This document shows positions 1 to 8,274 of a stretch of 35,079 nt of DNA, piece by piece (position 1 is the stretch's first letter; each line of letters opens with the position of its first letter). The translations under genes and the position numbers were made by a program. The notes under the pieces are model-generated. The model was given only the letters and a program-made list of their open reading frames with translations, was not told the origin of the DNA and did no database searches. Source of the stretch: CAZJRB01 sp964547995. Its GTDB lineage: Bacteria > Planctomycetota > Planctomycetia > Pirellulales > Thermoguttaceae. The stretch covers positions 1 through 35,079 of the forward strand of contig CAZJRB010000080.1 in assembly GCA_964547995.1 (NCBI GenBank). The letters are read 5' to 3'.

Positions 1-1055
1 TCTCGGAATCCGTAGGCTTGGCGTTTCATGGTTTTGATCTTGTTGTTGGTGCCTTCCATCGCTCCGGTGGAGATGGGGTAGTCATACCAGGCCAGGATGC
101 CAAAGGCGTGGAAGCGGAGGGTTTTGGCGAACTGCTGGAGTATGCGGATGCCCGTCGACTCGGCGTACACGATCCAGTCCATCAACAGGGCCTCGGCTGT
201 GTCGGCATCGTCTTGGTCCCAGATTTCGTTCAGTGCTTCCTTGAGATAATAGGCCATTGCCAGTGGCTCGTTCAGCCGCAGAGCCTCTTCGAGACGTTCC
301 GGTTCCCGGCGAGACGGATCGAGATTCTCTGGCCGTTTCAGTAACAACCAACGCACGCCCTTGAGGGCATCCTTTTGCATCATGTCGGTGAGTTCGCGAT
401 GCATGGCCCGACGCAACTCAGAGAGTTTGTCGTTGTAGAGTTTGATCACGTGAAAGCGATCGAATACCAGCGTGGCGTTTGGCAGGTGCGTAGTCACGGC
501 ACTGATATAGGCCGGCGACATGTCCGTGGCCACGGCTTCGATCTTGGCGCCATTGGCCCGGAGCCGTTTCCAGAAAGGCTCCAAGGCGTCGCCTCCTTTT
601 CCGTCGCCCACATGAACCACGGCGCCGCTTTTTAGGTCCATCACGATCGTCACGTATTGGTGCCCCTTGCCGGTGGAAATCTCGTCGATGGCGATCTGCT
701 TGAGATGTTTCAGTTTCGGTTTGGCAAATCGCCGCTTGAGGTATCGCTTCTGAATATCCTTGATCACGTCCCAGCTTATGCCCAAGTGGCAAGCCACGTC
801 CTTGATCGTCATGTACCGGGAAAGCTCCAGCGCGTATCGCTCGAAAGACCGAGTGTAGGTACAGCGCGGATCGGCAAACGGGATTTTCACCTGCCGCACC
901 ACGCCGCAACGGCGACACTCCACACGGGGAACGTCTAATGCCAGGTACGTTGGCTTGCCCCCAATCGGAGGCATGCGAAAAATGCGGGGATGCCGCCCCC
1001 GACCGATCACATCGTCGCATCCACACTCAGGGCATCGATAAGCTACACCCCAAGA
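1..1055 (-). CDS. ISL3-type transposase, partial, 5' end disrupted
   Basis: The minus-strand frame is open from 1055 down to the left edge (351 codons) and would continue outside the window. It begins with a zinc-ribbon of two CxxC pairs (CPECG and, about 40 residues later, CRRCG). A helix-turn-helix stretch with MTIKDVACHLGISWDVIK follows. The DDE core has Asp in IAIDEIS, Asp in VATDMSPAY and Glu in STGAMEGTNNKIK, the order expected of ISL3 transposases, which move DNA by cut and paste. A TAG at 1056-1058 closes the frame upstream, and the only possible start before the DDE core is a GTG just after the first CxxC pair. Family members normally have about 30-50 more N-terminal residues, so this copy probably carries a frameshift or lost its true start. 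The element ends between 1055 and the tRNA gene; I could not fix its terminal repeat. Family call firm, activity doubtful. Confidence 0.88.
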
Positions 1056-1162
1056 CTACCAGGTACATCTACGGCAAAAATCGTTTCAGAAAGCGCTTCA
1101 GATTGCTCGGCGCTTCAGACTGCCAAATCCCAAGAAATGCCTTTATGTAGGCCTTTTTTGAA

Positions 1163-1236
1163 TGGGCGATAGCCGACTCGAACGGCTGGCTTCCACGTTG
1201 TAAGCGTGGCGCTCTAACCAACTGAGCTAATCGCCC
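1163..1236 (-). tRNA. tRNA-Val (UAC anticodon)
   Basis: The minus strand folds into a full cloverleaf. The acceptor stem GGGCGAT pairs with ATCGCCC and is followed by discriminator A. The D arm reads TAGCTCAGTTGGTTAGAGC. The anticodon stem CCACG/CGTGG encloses loop CTTACAA with anticodon TAC, and the T arm carries TTCGAGT. CCA is not encoded. The length is 74 nt. It lies between the kinase gene upstream and the transposase remnant downstream. Confidence 0.97.
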
Positions 1237-1247
1237 AGACAAGTGTT

Positions 1248-1277
1248 ATGGTACCCGGGGAGGCCGCTGAGTGTCAA
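1248..1277 (-). promoter_or_regulatory. sigma70-type promoter of tRNA-Val
   Basis: On the minus strand TTGACA (1277-1272) is followed after 18 bp by TACCAT (1253-1248). The predicted start falls about 4-7 nt before the mature tRNA 5' end. The -35 box is perfect and the -10 box matches 4 of 6. Confidence 0.6.
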
Positions 1278-1338
1278 TCGGGTTTGCAAAGCGGGAACGA
1301 GACCCGAGAAGACGGCGATTTGCAACAAGATTGCAATC

Positions 1339-4300
1339 TCACGACCCCGTTTGACCCGGCGGTGTGGTTCGCGTGTGTGCAGGTGGTGCTACCCTCGACG
1401 GAGAAGGAACGGATTGAGGAGGACGGATCGCCGGTGGTGTCCGCTTTACCCCACCGGTTCCATCCCCGACGGCAGACGGTCCCCTTCCGGCGGCGGGCGT
1501 CGCATCGGGCTTGAGGGGCTTCTCCATAATACGCAGCGTACACGGCGGCAACCGTTCGATTTCGCAGCCGACGTCGCGGCGACGGTTGACGTTGCCGTTT
1601 GCGGAATCGCCGTTTGCCGGCTTGTCCAGAGCGTAGTCGAGCGGCGTATGCGTATGTAACGGTCGATCGGCCGATGGCGGTTGACGCCACTCAATCTCGT
1701 CAACTTTGGAAGGTTCTTCGTCGTCGTCCCCCCAGTACCCTTGCCAGTCTTCGAAGTCCATCGGCTCGGTCAACGGTTGGTGGTCGACGCCGCAGATGCG
1801 CCCAAAGACGTTGAAGTTCTCGTAGAAGTTCCGGGCATCGTGCCAAGCGACAAGCTGATAGAACTCAGCGGTCTTGTCCATGCCGACTTGTTCGATCAGG
1901 ACAGCATCCGAACTGCCGACAAGGATGCTATCCTCGCACTTGATGTGCAGCCGCAGGAGATGCGGGTTGAGTTCGCTGCCGATCATGCGGCACAGGCCGT
2001 GCTGCACCACGGCGGTCAGGTGCCACAAATAGATCCGGAGCGCATCGGTCGAACTTGGTGTTTTCTGACCGCCGGAGAGCAACAGGAGTCGTTCAGTAGT
2101 TGTGAGCAGCCCGTTTTTCCAATCGAGATGGACCGGCTGGCAATCGAGGCAGCGGAGGAAGTCGGCTTCGCCCCGGACAACGCAATCCGTCAGTCCGATC
2201 GACGTAGCGGGTGTCTCTGCGGAGTTGGCGCCTCCCATCGCCAGGTCGGCGCCTGGCGCCGCTTTGGTCAGGAAAAATGCTACTTCCGGATGGTAGGCGG
2301 ACTGATCGTTCGAGGCGTTCCGGATGGTAAGCGTGCAGCCGTCCAACCGAACGGTCTGGTTGCCCTGGATTTCGACCATTGCCCAATCATCGGCCGGGAT
2401 TTCCCGCGGCACGCGGAACTCCAGGGCCAAGTTGATCAGCGTGAGGCGTCCGCCCGCCAGGGTAAACATTCGGCGAGAGTACTTGATGGGATCGACCTCG
2501 TTGGGACGAAAGGCGACTACGGGATGATAGCCCTCGCCGGCACGAACCGTGACCTTCAAATTGGCCAGTTTGATTGGTCGTTCCTCGCGTGATCCGTTGT
2601 AGCGGAGTTCGATCACGTCGCCGTTGACGGCTGCGCTGCACGCGTCCCCCAAAGTTTGATAGGTTTTTTTGCCCTTCGGGGCGTCGCCGACGACCAGCAA
2701 TCCCACCGGCTTTGACGCCGGTTCGATCGACGTTTCAGGTTCGGCCCCGGCAGCCGGAGTTCCTTTAGCGGCGGTGAGCACCGCCACGGGATCTCCGGTA
2801 TTGGGCGGCACGCCAATCGCATGAGAAGCCGACTCGCCAGTCGCCAAACCACCGGAAATGGCATCCAATCCCACGCCACTGTCCCCGCCCGGACCGATCC
2901 CTCGGCACAATGGCTCGGTTGTGGTCAGACCAACCGGTTCGCGGGAGGGTTTTGTAGCCGTTGCCGGCGATGGTGTAGCGGCGTGGCCTGTTCCCTCGGG
3001 TTGTCCGGGCCGTGGTTGGACGGCGCCATCCTGTGTCCCCTCGTGATCCGGCAAAGACGGTTCCGCCGACGAGTGCCCCGGTGCGGTTGTCGGCGAAGGT
3101 GGCCCCGACGGTCCGGGCATCGGTTGTGGAGGCAAAGCGCGTGGTGCCGGCAACGGCTCATTGACCTCAGCTTCCGCCGACCAGAAGAAATGCAAGGCGG
3201 TCACAATGCAAACCAGCGCGGCGATCGGGGCGATCCACGGCAGATGTTGATAGAGGGCCGCAACGGCCCGTCCCAAAACCGGACTGCCGCCCGCCCTCGC
3301 CGTGTGCAGGCCAACCTGCTCGGCCAGCACGAGCAAGTCGTGGACCAGGCGCTCCGGTTCCTGGTAGCGATTCCGCGGATCCTTGGCCAACATCTTCCCC
3401 AAGATGCGATCGGTTTCCTCCGGCAGCTCCGGGCGAATATCCTGAATTCGCGGCGGCTGGTCGCCCTGGTGCTGCAAGAGTTTCTGAAGCACGGTTCCCT
3501 CGGGAAAGGGTGGGCGACTGGCAAGCGTGTAGAAGAAAGTGCATCCCAAGGAGTAAATGTCGCTGCGAACGTCGGCCAACCGCGGGTCACGAGCTTGCTC
3601 CGGGGAGATGTAATCAAATGTTCCCAAGGTAACCCCGCTGGCTGTCAGGTCCGCATCGGACGTGCTCAATCGGCGGAGGCGCGCCAACCCCATGTCGATC
3701 AGTTTCGCACGGCCGTCGGGTGTGATCAGCACGTTTGAGGGCTTGATGTCGCGATGCACGACGTCGCGTTTCGCGGCATGAACCAGTGCCTCGGCCACCT
3801 GGAGCGTGTAGCTGACGGCTTCCGAAAGCGCCAGCGGCCCTTTCTGCCTGACCAGCGTGCGGATGTTCATGCCCTCGATAAATTCGAAGACGATGTAGTG
3901 CAGACCGTGGTCTTCGCCGACGTAGTGGACGCGGGCGATGTTTTCATGATCAAGCCGGGCAGCCGATTGGGCTTCGTTGCGAAACCGCAGGAGTGTTTCT
4001 TCGTCGGTTGCCTGGTCGGGCGAGAGGACTTTCAACGCGACCGACCTGGCAAGGCTCGTGTCGATTGCCCGAAACACCCGTCCCATTCCGCCCCCGCCAA
4101 TGTACTCGACCAGTTCGAAGTGCCCCAGTTTGTCGCCGGGCAGGATTCTTCCCTGGAGGATTCGATATGCCGAATCAGAAATCGGCGTTGCGGATGCAAT
4201 TGGCGGCCGTGTCGAAATGATCGTCGGCTCGTCATCTTGGACAGGCTGATTTTGGACGAGCTGCGGCTGCGGACGCGCGGTTGAAGAACCCGCTTCTTGC

Positions 4301-4383
4301 GGGTTCTCCGGGTCACCCGCAGCCGCGTTCTGCGAAACGGGGACGGGGTCGACCGGTCGGCTACTCGACGCAGTGTCACTCAT
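1339..4383 (-). CDS. Membrane-anchored Ser/Thr protein kinase with C-terminal beta-helix-like domain
   Basis: A 1014-residue Hanks-type (PknB-like) kinase that phosphorylates Ser/Thr of unknown targets. After a Pro/Gln-rich leader of about 85 residues, the kinase domain (about 88-352) shows the glycine loop IGGGGMGRVF, Lys118 in VALKVL, catalytic HRD at 210-212 (HRDIKPSN), DMG at 230-232 in place of the usual DFG, and SPE at 260-262. One membrane segment lies at about 381-401. A Pro/Thr-rich linker follows to about 560. Residues from about 573 (YQTLGDACSAAVNGDVIEL) to about 840 look like a right-handed parallel beta-helix of the pectate-lyase/DUF1565 kind, probably outside the membrane. The tail is Pro-rich. 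Start ATG at 4383 is preceded by AGGG 4 nt upstream. All catalytic residues are present, so it should be active. The ligand of the outer domain is unknown. Confidence 0.93.
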   Translation of the reverse strand: MSDTASSSRPVDPVPVSQNAAAGDPENPQEAGSSTARPQPQLVQNQPVQDDEPTIISTRPPIASATPISDSAYRILQGRILPGDKLGHFELVEYIGGGGMGRVFRAIDTSLARSVALKVLSPDQATDEETLLRFRNEAQSAARLDHENIARVHYVGEDHGLHYIVFEFIEGMNIRTLVRQKGPLALSEAVSYTLQVAEALVHAAKRDVVHRDIKPSNVLITPDGRAKLIDMGLARLRRLSTSDADLTASGVTLGTFDYISPEQARDPRLADVRSDIYSLGCTFFYTLASRPPFPEGTVLQKLLQHQGDQPPRIQDIRPELPEETDRILGKMLAKDPRNRYQEPERLVHDLLVLAEQVGLHTARAGGSPVLGRAVAALYQHLPWIAPIAALVCIVTALHFFWSAEAEVNEPLPAPRALPPQPMPGPSGPPSPTTAPGHSSAEPSLPDHEGTQDGAVQPRPGQPEGTGHAATPSPATATKPSREPVGLTTTEPLCRGIGPGGDSGVGLDAISGGLATGESASHAIGVPPNTGDPVAVLTAAKGTPAAGAEPETSIEPASKPVGLLVVGDAPKGKKTYQTLGDACSAAVNGDVIELRYNGSREERPIKLANLKVTVRAGEGYHPVVAFRPNEVDPIKYSRRMFTLAGGRLTLINLALEFRVPREIPADDWAMVEIQGNQTVRLDGCTLTIRNASNDQSAYHPEVAFFLTKAAPGADLAMGGANSAETPATSIGLTDCVVRGEADFLRCLDCQPVHLDWKNGLLTTTERLLLLSGGQKTPSSTDALRIYLWHLTAVVQHGLCRMIGSELNPHLLRLHIKCEDSILVGSSDAVLIEQVGMDKTAEFYQLVAWHDARNFYENFNVFGRICGVDHQPLTEPMDFEDWQGYWGDDDEEPSKVDEIEWRQPPSADRPLHTHTPLDYALDKPANGDSANGNVNRRRDVGCEIERLPPCTLRIMEKPLKPDATPAAGRGPSAVGDGTGGVKRTPPAIRPPQSVPSPSRVAPPAHTRTTPPGQTGS

Positions 4384-4556
4384 AAATCCCTAGCGGGCAA
4401 TTGTGGCAACGCGCCAGTTCCCGCTCACCTCTTTCCTTATGACGGACACTCACCTTCCTCTGGCAAGAGAGGTCGTACTACAACCGCAGACATCTCGGAC
4501 AAGAACTTGTTGGGGGAACACCCGGCAGAAAAGGACCGCCATTGTTCCAAGTGTGT

Positions 4557-4585
4557 ATTGTAACTCCCTCTTTCATGCCCGTCAA
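4557..4585 (-). promoter_or_regulatory. sigma70-type promoter of the Ser/Thr kinase gene
   Basis: On the minus strand TTGACG (4585-4580) and TACAAT (4562-4557) are separated by exactly 17 bp, 5/6 matches each. Transcription would begin near 4550, giving a leader of about 165 nt before the ATG at 4383. Confidence 0.62.
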
Positions 4586-4758
4586 TTATGCAGACTATTC
4601 AAAAAAATTTACTTGATTTCCGGGCACTCCCACAAACCTATCACAATTCTGGTACGACAAGAATCCACCACCTGTTCGGGGGATTCCGCGAATCGATGTC
4701 AGTGCTGCTTCCGACGATCCCCACCTGAGAGGGTAATCGCTGGTGAATGGGCGGATTC

Positions 4759-4787
4759 TTGCGGGATCAGAGCAACCTCTTTATAAT
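4759..4787 (+). promoter_or_regulatory. sigma70-type promoter of the isomerase gene
   Basis: A perfect TATAAT at 4782-4787 has TTGCGG (4759-4764) 17 bp upstream. The predicted start near 4794 gives a leader of about 65 nt before the ATG at 4861. Confidence 0.5.
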
Positions 4788-4860
4788 AACCCTCCTGTTT
4801 TCCATCCGCGCGGCCTTCCTCCCTTTCTTCGTCAAACCAATTAACCAATTAAGGAACTCA

Positions 4861-5748
4861 ATGATGACCAGACCGATTGAACGTCGCGAATTCCTGAAAG
4901 TTGCCGGGACCGCAGGTGCGGGAATTGGACTCGTCGGGCTCGCCGGCCGACCCCTGTTCGCCAAGAAACTCGCCGATGGAGCCCCGAACGCCGAAAAGCT
5001 GGGGTGGCGGCTCGGATGCCAGGCCTACAGCTTCAATCGATTCACTTTTTACGAGGCTGTCGACAAGAATGCCTCCCTGGGGTTGAAAGTGATCGAGGCC
5101 TACCCCGGCCAGCGGCTGAGCAAGGAGAAGCCCGATGTTCGGTTCGGGGAATCCATGTCGCCCGAAATCCGCAAGGAAGTCAAGAAAAAGCTCGCGGATT
5201 CCGGTGTCAAACTGGTCAATTTCGGCGTCGGCGGATCCGGGCGCAAGACCTTCGAGTTCGCGAAGGACATGGGCATCGAGACCCTCGTTTCCGAACCCGA
5301 TCCCAAGGCCTTCGACGGGATCGAGAAACTCTGCGACGAATTCCAGATCAATCTGGCAATTCACAATCACCCCAAAGCATCGAGATATTGGAACTACGAG
5401 ACCGTGCTGGAAGTCTGCAAGGGCCGCAGCAAGCGAATCGGCGCGTGTGCCGACACCGGCCACTGGATGCGGTCGGACATCAAGCCCGTCGATGCAATCA
5501 AGGCCCTGGAGGGTCGGATTATCTCGTTCCATTTTAAGGACCTCAACAAATATGGACGCGGCGCCCATGACGTGCCCTGGGGGACCGGCCAGGCGGATGT
5601 GAAGGCCATTCTGACCGAAGTGCATCGCCAGAAGTTGAAGGCGGTTTTCTCCGTTGAGTACGAATACCACTGGGACAATTCGCTGCCGGAAATCGCCCAG
5701 TGCGTCCAATATTTCGACAAGGTCGCGGCCGAGTTGGCCAAGACGTAG
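4861..5748 (+). CDS. Tat-exported sugar phosphate isomerase/epimerase-like TIM-barrel protein
   Basis: A 295-residue protein of the xylose-isomerase-like TIM-barrel superfamily (AP endonuclease 2 fold). Residues 8-13 (RREFLK) followed by an Ala/Gly-rich hydrophobic stretch form a twin-arginine signal, so the folded enzyme is probably exported. The four usual metal-ligand positions are visible: Glu145 (SEP), Asp198 (CADTGH), His224 (SFHFKD) and Glu266 (SVEYE), with His168/His170 in AIHNH nearby. Known relatives isomerise or epimerise sugars or inositols; the substrate cannot be read here. Start chosen at ATG 4861 because AAGGA sits at 4851-4855. The frame is open further upstream, but that part overlaps the promoter. 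It is monocistronic, closed by the hairpin at 5761. Confidence 0.9.
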   Translation: MMTRPIERREFLKVAGTAGAGIGLVGLAGRPLFAKKLADGAPNAEKLGWRLGCQAYSFNRFTFYEAVDKNASLGLKVIEAYPGQRLSKEKPDVRFGESMSPEIRKEVKKKLADSGVKLVNFGVGGSGRKTFEFAKDMGIETLVSEPDPKAFDGIEKLCDEFQINLAIHNHPKASRYWNYETVLEVCKGRSKRIGACADTGHWMRSDIKPVDAIKALEGRIISFHFKDLNKYGRGAHDVPWGTGQADVKAILTEVHRQKLKAVFSVEYEYHWDNSLPEIAQCVQYFDKVAAELAKT

Positions 5749-5760
5749 GTTCCAACGGGA

Positions 5761-5783
5761 CCCCGGCACGTGCCGGGGCTTTT
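5761..5783 (+). terminator. Rho-independent terminator of the isomerase gene
   Basis: A perfect palindrome CCCCGGCAC/GTGCCGGGG (5761-5778) is followed at once by CTTTT. It begins 12 nt after the TAG stop. The T-run is short but the stem is very stable. Confidence 0.7.
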
Positions 5784-5893
5784 GCTCTCGACTGCGGGGG
5801 CTTTTTCTATGGGGCGCATCTTGCGCAAACTGCTATCTATCGGCCGGATCGAACTGGACACTTCAGGAAACGTGAATCGGCGGATTGCTTAAG

Positions 5894-5911
5894 AAGTGGG
5901 CACGCCCACTT
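5894..5911. repeat. Short inverted repeat
   Basis: AAGTGGGC and GCCCACTT form 8-bp arms around a 2-nt loop, followed by TT. It could be a second, weaker terminator or an intergenic repeat unit. No gene ends nearby on either strand to explain it directly. Confidence 0.4.
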
Positions 5912-6070
5912 TTCGGGCAATGTGCTCGACAGACGGGCATTATGCTGTAACTGCTTGCAGTGCAAGAACTTCTGTCATGACCCTTGACTCCTCAGGATAA
6001 TTCGACAAACCGCTGATGCAGCAAAACGCCTGCAAGCGGCTTGACGCCCCCAGGACCCAAGGAGTCTGCC

Positions 6071-6454
6071 ATGACTACCACTGAGAAATGTGAGGAAGTC
6101 CAGCGTATTGCGCAAGAACTCTTTCGCCAACAGCCCGACTGGGTAACCTTCTACCGAGAAACGCTCGGTCTGTACGGTACCATTCGGCGCCACTACCCCA
6201 CTCGCGAGGTGCTCGAGGATTTCGAGCAAACCGGGACCTTTCGCGAGATCCAGCAGATGCTCAAAAAGCTTCGCGAGCAAGGGCCGCTGCCGGAGAACCC
6301 GGAAGAACCGACTAAGGTCATTACCGTCCGGCTGCCGAAGAGCATGCACGAGGCACTTCGGGTCGAGGCCCATGAACACCACACCAGCATGAACAAACTC
6401 TGCATCTCGAAGCTGTTGCAGTTCGTCGACAATCAGATGATTCCAAAGGAATAG
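6071..6454 (+). CDS. HicB-like / ribbon-helix-helix protein, no toxin partner
   Basis: A 127-residue cytoplasmic protein. The C-terminal part (about 81-120: TKVITVRLPKSMHEAL... then TSMNKLCISKLLQFV) has the beta-strand plus two-helix pattern of the ribbon-helix-helix fold found in HicB/Arc-type antitoxins, which bind DNA as dimers. The N-terminal 75 residues are a helical, charged region I cannot assign. Start chosen at ATG 6071 because AAGGAG lies 6 nt upstream. No toxin gene (HicA, MazF or RelE type) flanks it, so it is either an orphan regulator or a domesticated antitoxin. Its stop codon touches the 3' boundary of rnpB on the other strand. Confidence 0.8.
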   Translation: MTTTEKCEEVQRIAQELFRQQPDWVTFYRETLGLYGTIRRHYPTREVLEDFEQTGTFREIQQMLKKLREQGPLPENPEEPTKVITVRLPKSMHEALRVEAHEHHTSMNKLCISKLLQFVDNQMIPKE

Positions 6455-6907
6455 GTTCGGACTGGACCTGTAAGCCGGGTTCTGTTCCCGCCGCCAAAGC
6501 GGTGGGTGATGGCCATTTCTCTAGGAAACCGATTGCTCGGCTCCTCAAGCAGTCTACCCGGGAGTCGATAGCGGGCCGAACCGACCCGCGGCAGCGCCGG
6601 ACTCTTCTTGGTGAGCCGGCGGCTGCACTGCTCCCTGCTTGACCTTGCTCCCAGCGGGGTTTGCCTAGCCAGGCTGGTCACCCAACCTGCTGGTGAGCTC
6701 TTACCTCACCGTTTCACCCTTACCTCGCGGGCGGGACCCGCGAGGCGGTCTTCTTTCTGTTGCACTTTCCCTGGCCTCACGGCCGGTGGGGGTTACCCAT
6801 CGCTGTGTCCTGCGGAGCCCGGACTTTCCTCTCGCCGAGACCTACTCGGGGCCGATATGGCGACCCCCTTCAGCCCCGGCCAGCGACCATCCGGTCCACT
6901 CCGAACC
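6454..6907 (-). ncRNA. rnpB: RNase P RNA (class A)
   Basis: The catalytic RNA of RNase P, which cuts the 5' leader from tRNA precursors. On the minus strand the conserved 5' block GAGGAAAGTCCGGGCTCC (6818-6835 region), the internal GGTAAGAGCTCACCAGCAGG, and the 3' block AGAACCCGGCTTACAGGTCC are all present. The boundaries were set by helix P1. Positions 6893-6907 and 6454-6468 pair over 15 bp with one mismatch, closing a molecule of about 454 nt. A -10 box stands 7 nt upstream of the 5' end. The 3' end abuts the stop codon of the convergent ribbon-helix-helix gene. Confidence 0.96.
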
Positions 6908-6913
6908 TAAACC

Positions 6914-6942
6914 ATCATACGATATTTTCGTGCCGGCTTCCA
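6914..6942 (-). promoter_or_regulatory. Promoter of rnpB
   Basis: On the minus strand TATGAT (6919-6914) is preceded by TGGAAG (6942-6937) with a 17-bp spacer. The start would fall at about 6907, exactly where P1 begins. The -10 box is good and the -35 box weak. Confidence 0.55.
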
Positions 6943-7082
6943 CCGCCCGGCGCGGTTTTCCGGTGCTCCCAGATTCCCCATCCCCTCTCCACCCGCAATC
7001 GTTGTTTGCGTGGTGGAATCCTGGTAAGATGTGCGGTCAAGTGGAATGCCCACGTTGGCGCGAAAGCGGGTACGGCAAGGAC

Positions 7083-8051
7083 ATGAACGACACCTTCGAT
7101 TGCATTGTCTGCGGGTCTTGCGTGCTCGACATTCTCATTCGGCCGGTGCCGCTTACCGAGCCGATCGGCGAGGGGACGCTGGTCGACGTGGAGCCGATCG
7201 AGGTAGCGCCGGGCGGGATCGTCTCGAACGCCGGGATCGCACTCGCCCGGCTCGGCATGAACGTGGCCGCCATGTCCTACGTCGGCGACGACGAGTGGGG
7301 CGAGCTGCTCCGGCGCCGGTGCGGGGCCGAGGGCATCGAGATTCGTTATCTCATCCCCTTCCCGGACATTCCCTCGAGCGTGACCGCCGCGATGATCGCC
7401 GAGGACGGCCAGCGGAGCTTCATTCATTGCGTCGGGGCGCCGAAACGCCTGGACAAGGTGTTCTTCCTCGACCGGCTCGACGCGTTTGCACGAAGCCGCT
7501 TCGCCCTGTTCGGCTACTACCCGTTGATGCCCAGTCTGCTGGAGGACCTGGCCGAGGTGATGGCGGCGATTCGACAAACCGGTTGCCGCACGGCGCTCGA
7601 TGCCGCGGGCGACGGGGGCACGATGCAGCCGCTCGAGCGGATCCTGCCGCACCTGGACCTCTACTGCCCCAGCCGCGAGGAGGCAGCGGCCCAGACCGGC
7701 CGCAACGATCCCCGCGAGATTCTGGCCGCATATCGCGGGTATGGGGCGCCGGGGATCTTGGGTGTGAAACTCGGCTCGCAAGGGGCGCTCCTGAGCCCCG
7801 CGGCGGATCAGTTCGTCGAGATCGAGCCGGTCGAACCGCCGGGCGAAGTCGTCGACACCACGGGCGCCGGCGACACCTTCTACGCAGGGCTCCTGGCCGG
7901 CTTGCTTCGCGGCTTCTCGGCCAAAGACGCCGGCCGACTCGCCGCGGCTGCCGGCGCGTGTTGCATCACCGGCGTCGGCGCAACCGCCGCCATCCGCAAC
8001 TTCGACGAAACGGTACGATTGGCAGGCTTGGACCCGCCAGGCAACCCCTGA
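7083..8051 (+). CDS. PfkB-family carbohydrate kinase
   Basis: A 322-residue ribokinase-like sugar kinase that would transfer phosphate from ATP to a sugar or nucleoside in the cytoplasm. The substrate-side motif APGGIVSNAGIALARLG (about 42-58) and the C-terminal PfkB signature DTTGAGDTFYAGLLAGLL (about 259-276) are clear. Asp264 of GAGD is the catalytic base and the preceding glycines form the anion hole. Length is typical. The start is uncertain. ATG 7083 begins the conserved beta-strand, but the AAGGA before it is only 1 nt away; an in-frame ATG at 7029 would add 18 residues. The frame stays open back into rnpB, but that part is antisense RNA sequence. The exact substrate cannot be told. 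Confidence 0.9.
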   Translation: MNDTFDCIVCGSCVLDILIRPVPLTEPIGEGTLVDVEPIEVAPGGIVSNAGIALARLGMNVAAMSYVGDDEWGELLRRRCGAEGIEIRYLIPFPDIPSSVTAAMIAEDGQRSFIHCVGAPKRLDKVFFLDRLDAFARSRFALFGYYPLMPSLLEDLAEVMAAIRQTGCRTALDAAGDGGTMQPLERILPHLDLYCPSREEAAAQTGRNDPREILAAYRGYGAPGILGVKLGSQGALLSPAADQFVEIEPVEPPGEVVDTTGAGDTFYAGLLAGLLRGFSAKDAGRLAAAAGACCITGVGATAAIRNFDETVRLAGLDPPGNP

Positions 8052-8274
8052 CCGATCGCCTCGATTCTTGGTGCAACATTGTGGCGGGGTGAGATGTCTG
8101 ATAATTCCGAAATGTTCCAGGATTTCAAGGTTCAAGCGGGAAAGGAATATGCCTTCAGCGTCAAGGCCGCCGCCGAGCGGATCCTTTCTTCGCACCCCGG
8201 ATTCGTGGTATCATGGCCGAAACGGCAGAATTGTATCACAGGTCAAAAAGTTCAACAGAAAGTGAGACTCGACC

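Larger units (their letters stand above)
4384..4860. other. Divergent intergenic region (kinase / isomerase)
   Basis: A 477-bp non-coding stretch between two divergent genes. It holds one convincing promoter for each direction (4557-4585 minus, 4759-4787 plus) and is more AT-rich than its flanks around 4590-4620. No credible protein start or RNA gene was seen. Confidence 0.6.
5749..6070. other. Intergenic region with two hairpins
   Basis: A 322-bp non-coding stretch. It contains the terminator of the isomerase gene (5761-5783), a second palindrome (5894-5911) and the ribosome binding site AAGGAG (6059-6064) of the next gene. No further gene was found. Confidence 0.55.

Noticed and set aside
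418..1026. A 202-codon minus-strand frame beginning MWMRRCDRSG
   Set aside because: It is out of phase with the transposase, whose frame carries the zinc ribbon and DDE residues across the same bases.
1681..4284. Plus-strand frames of 303, 305 and 176 codons opposite the kinase
   Set aside because: They are antisense to the kinase and its outer domain, and contain no motif; the kinase catalytic residues are unambiguous.
6693..7082. N-terminal extension of the PfkB kinase to about 452 residues
   Set aside because: The extension is antisense to the conserved core and promoter of rnpB and has no kinase-like sequence.
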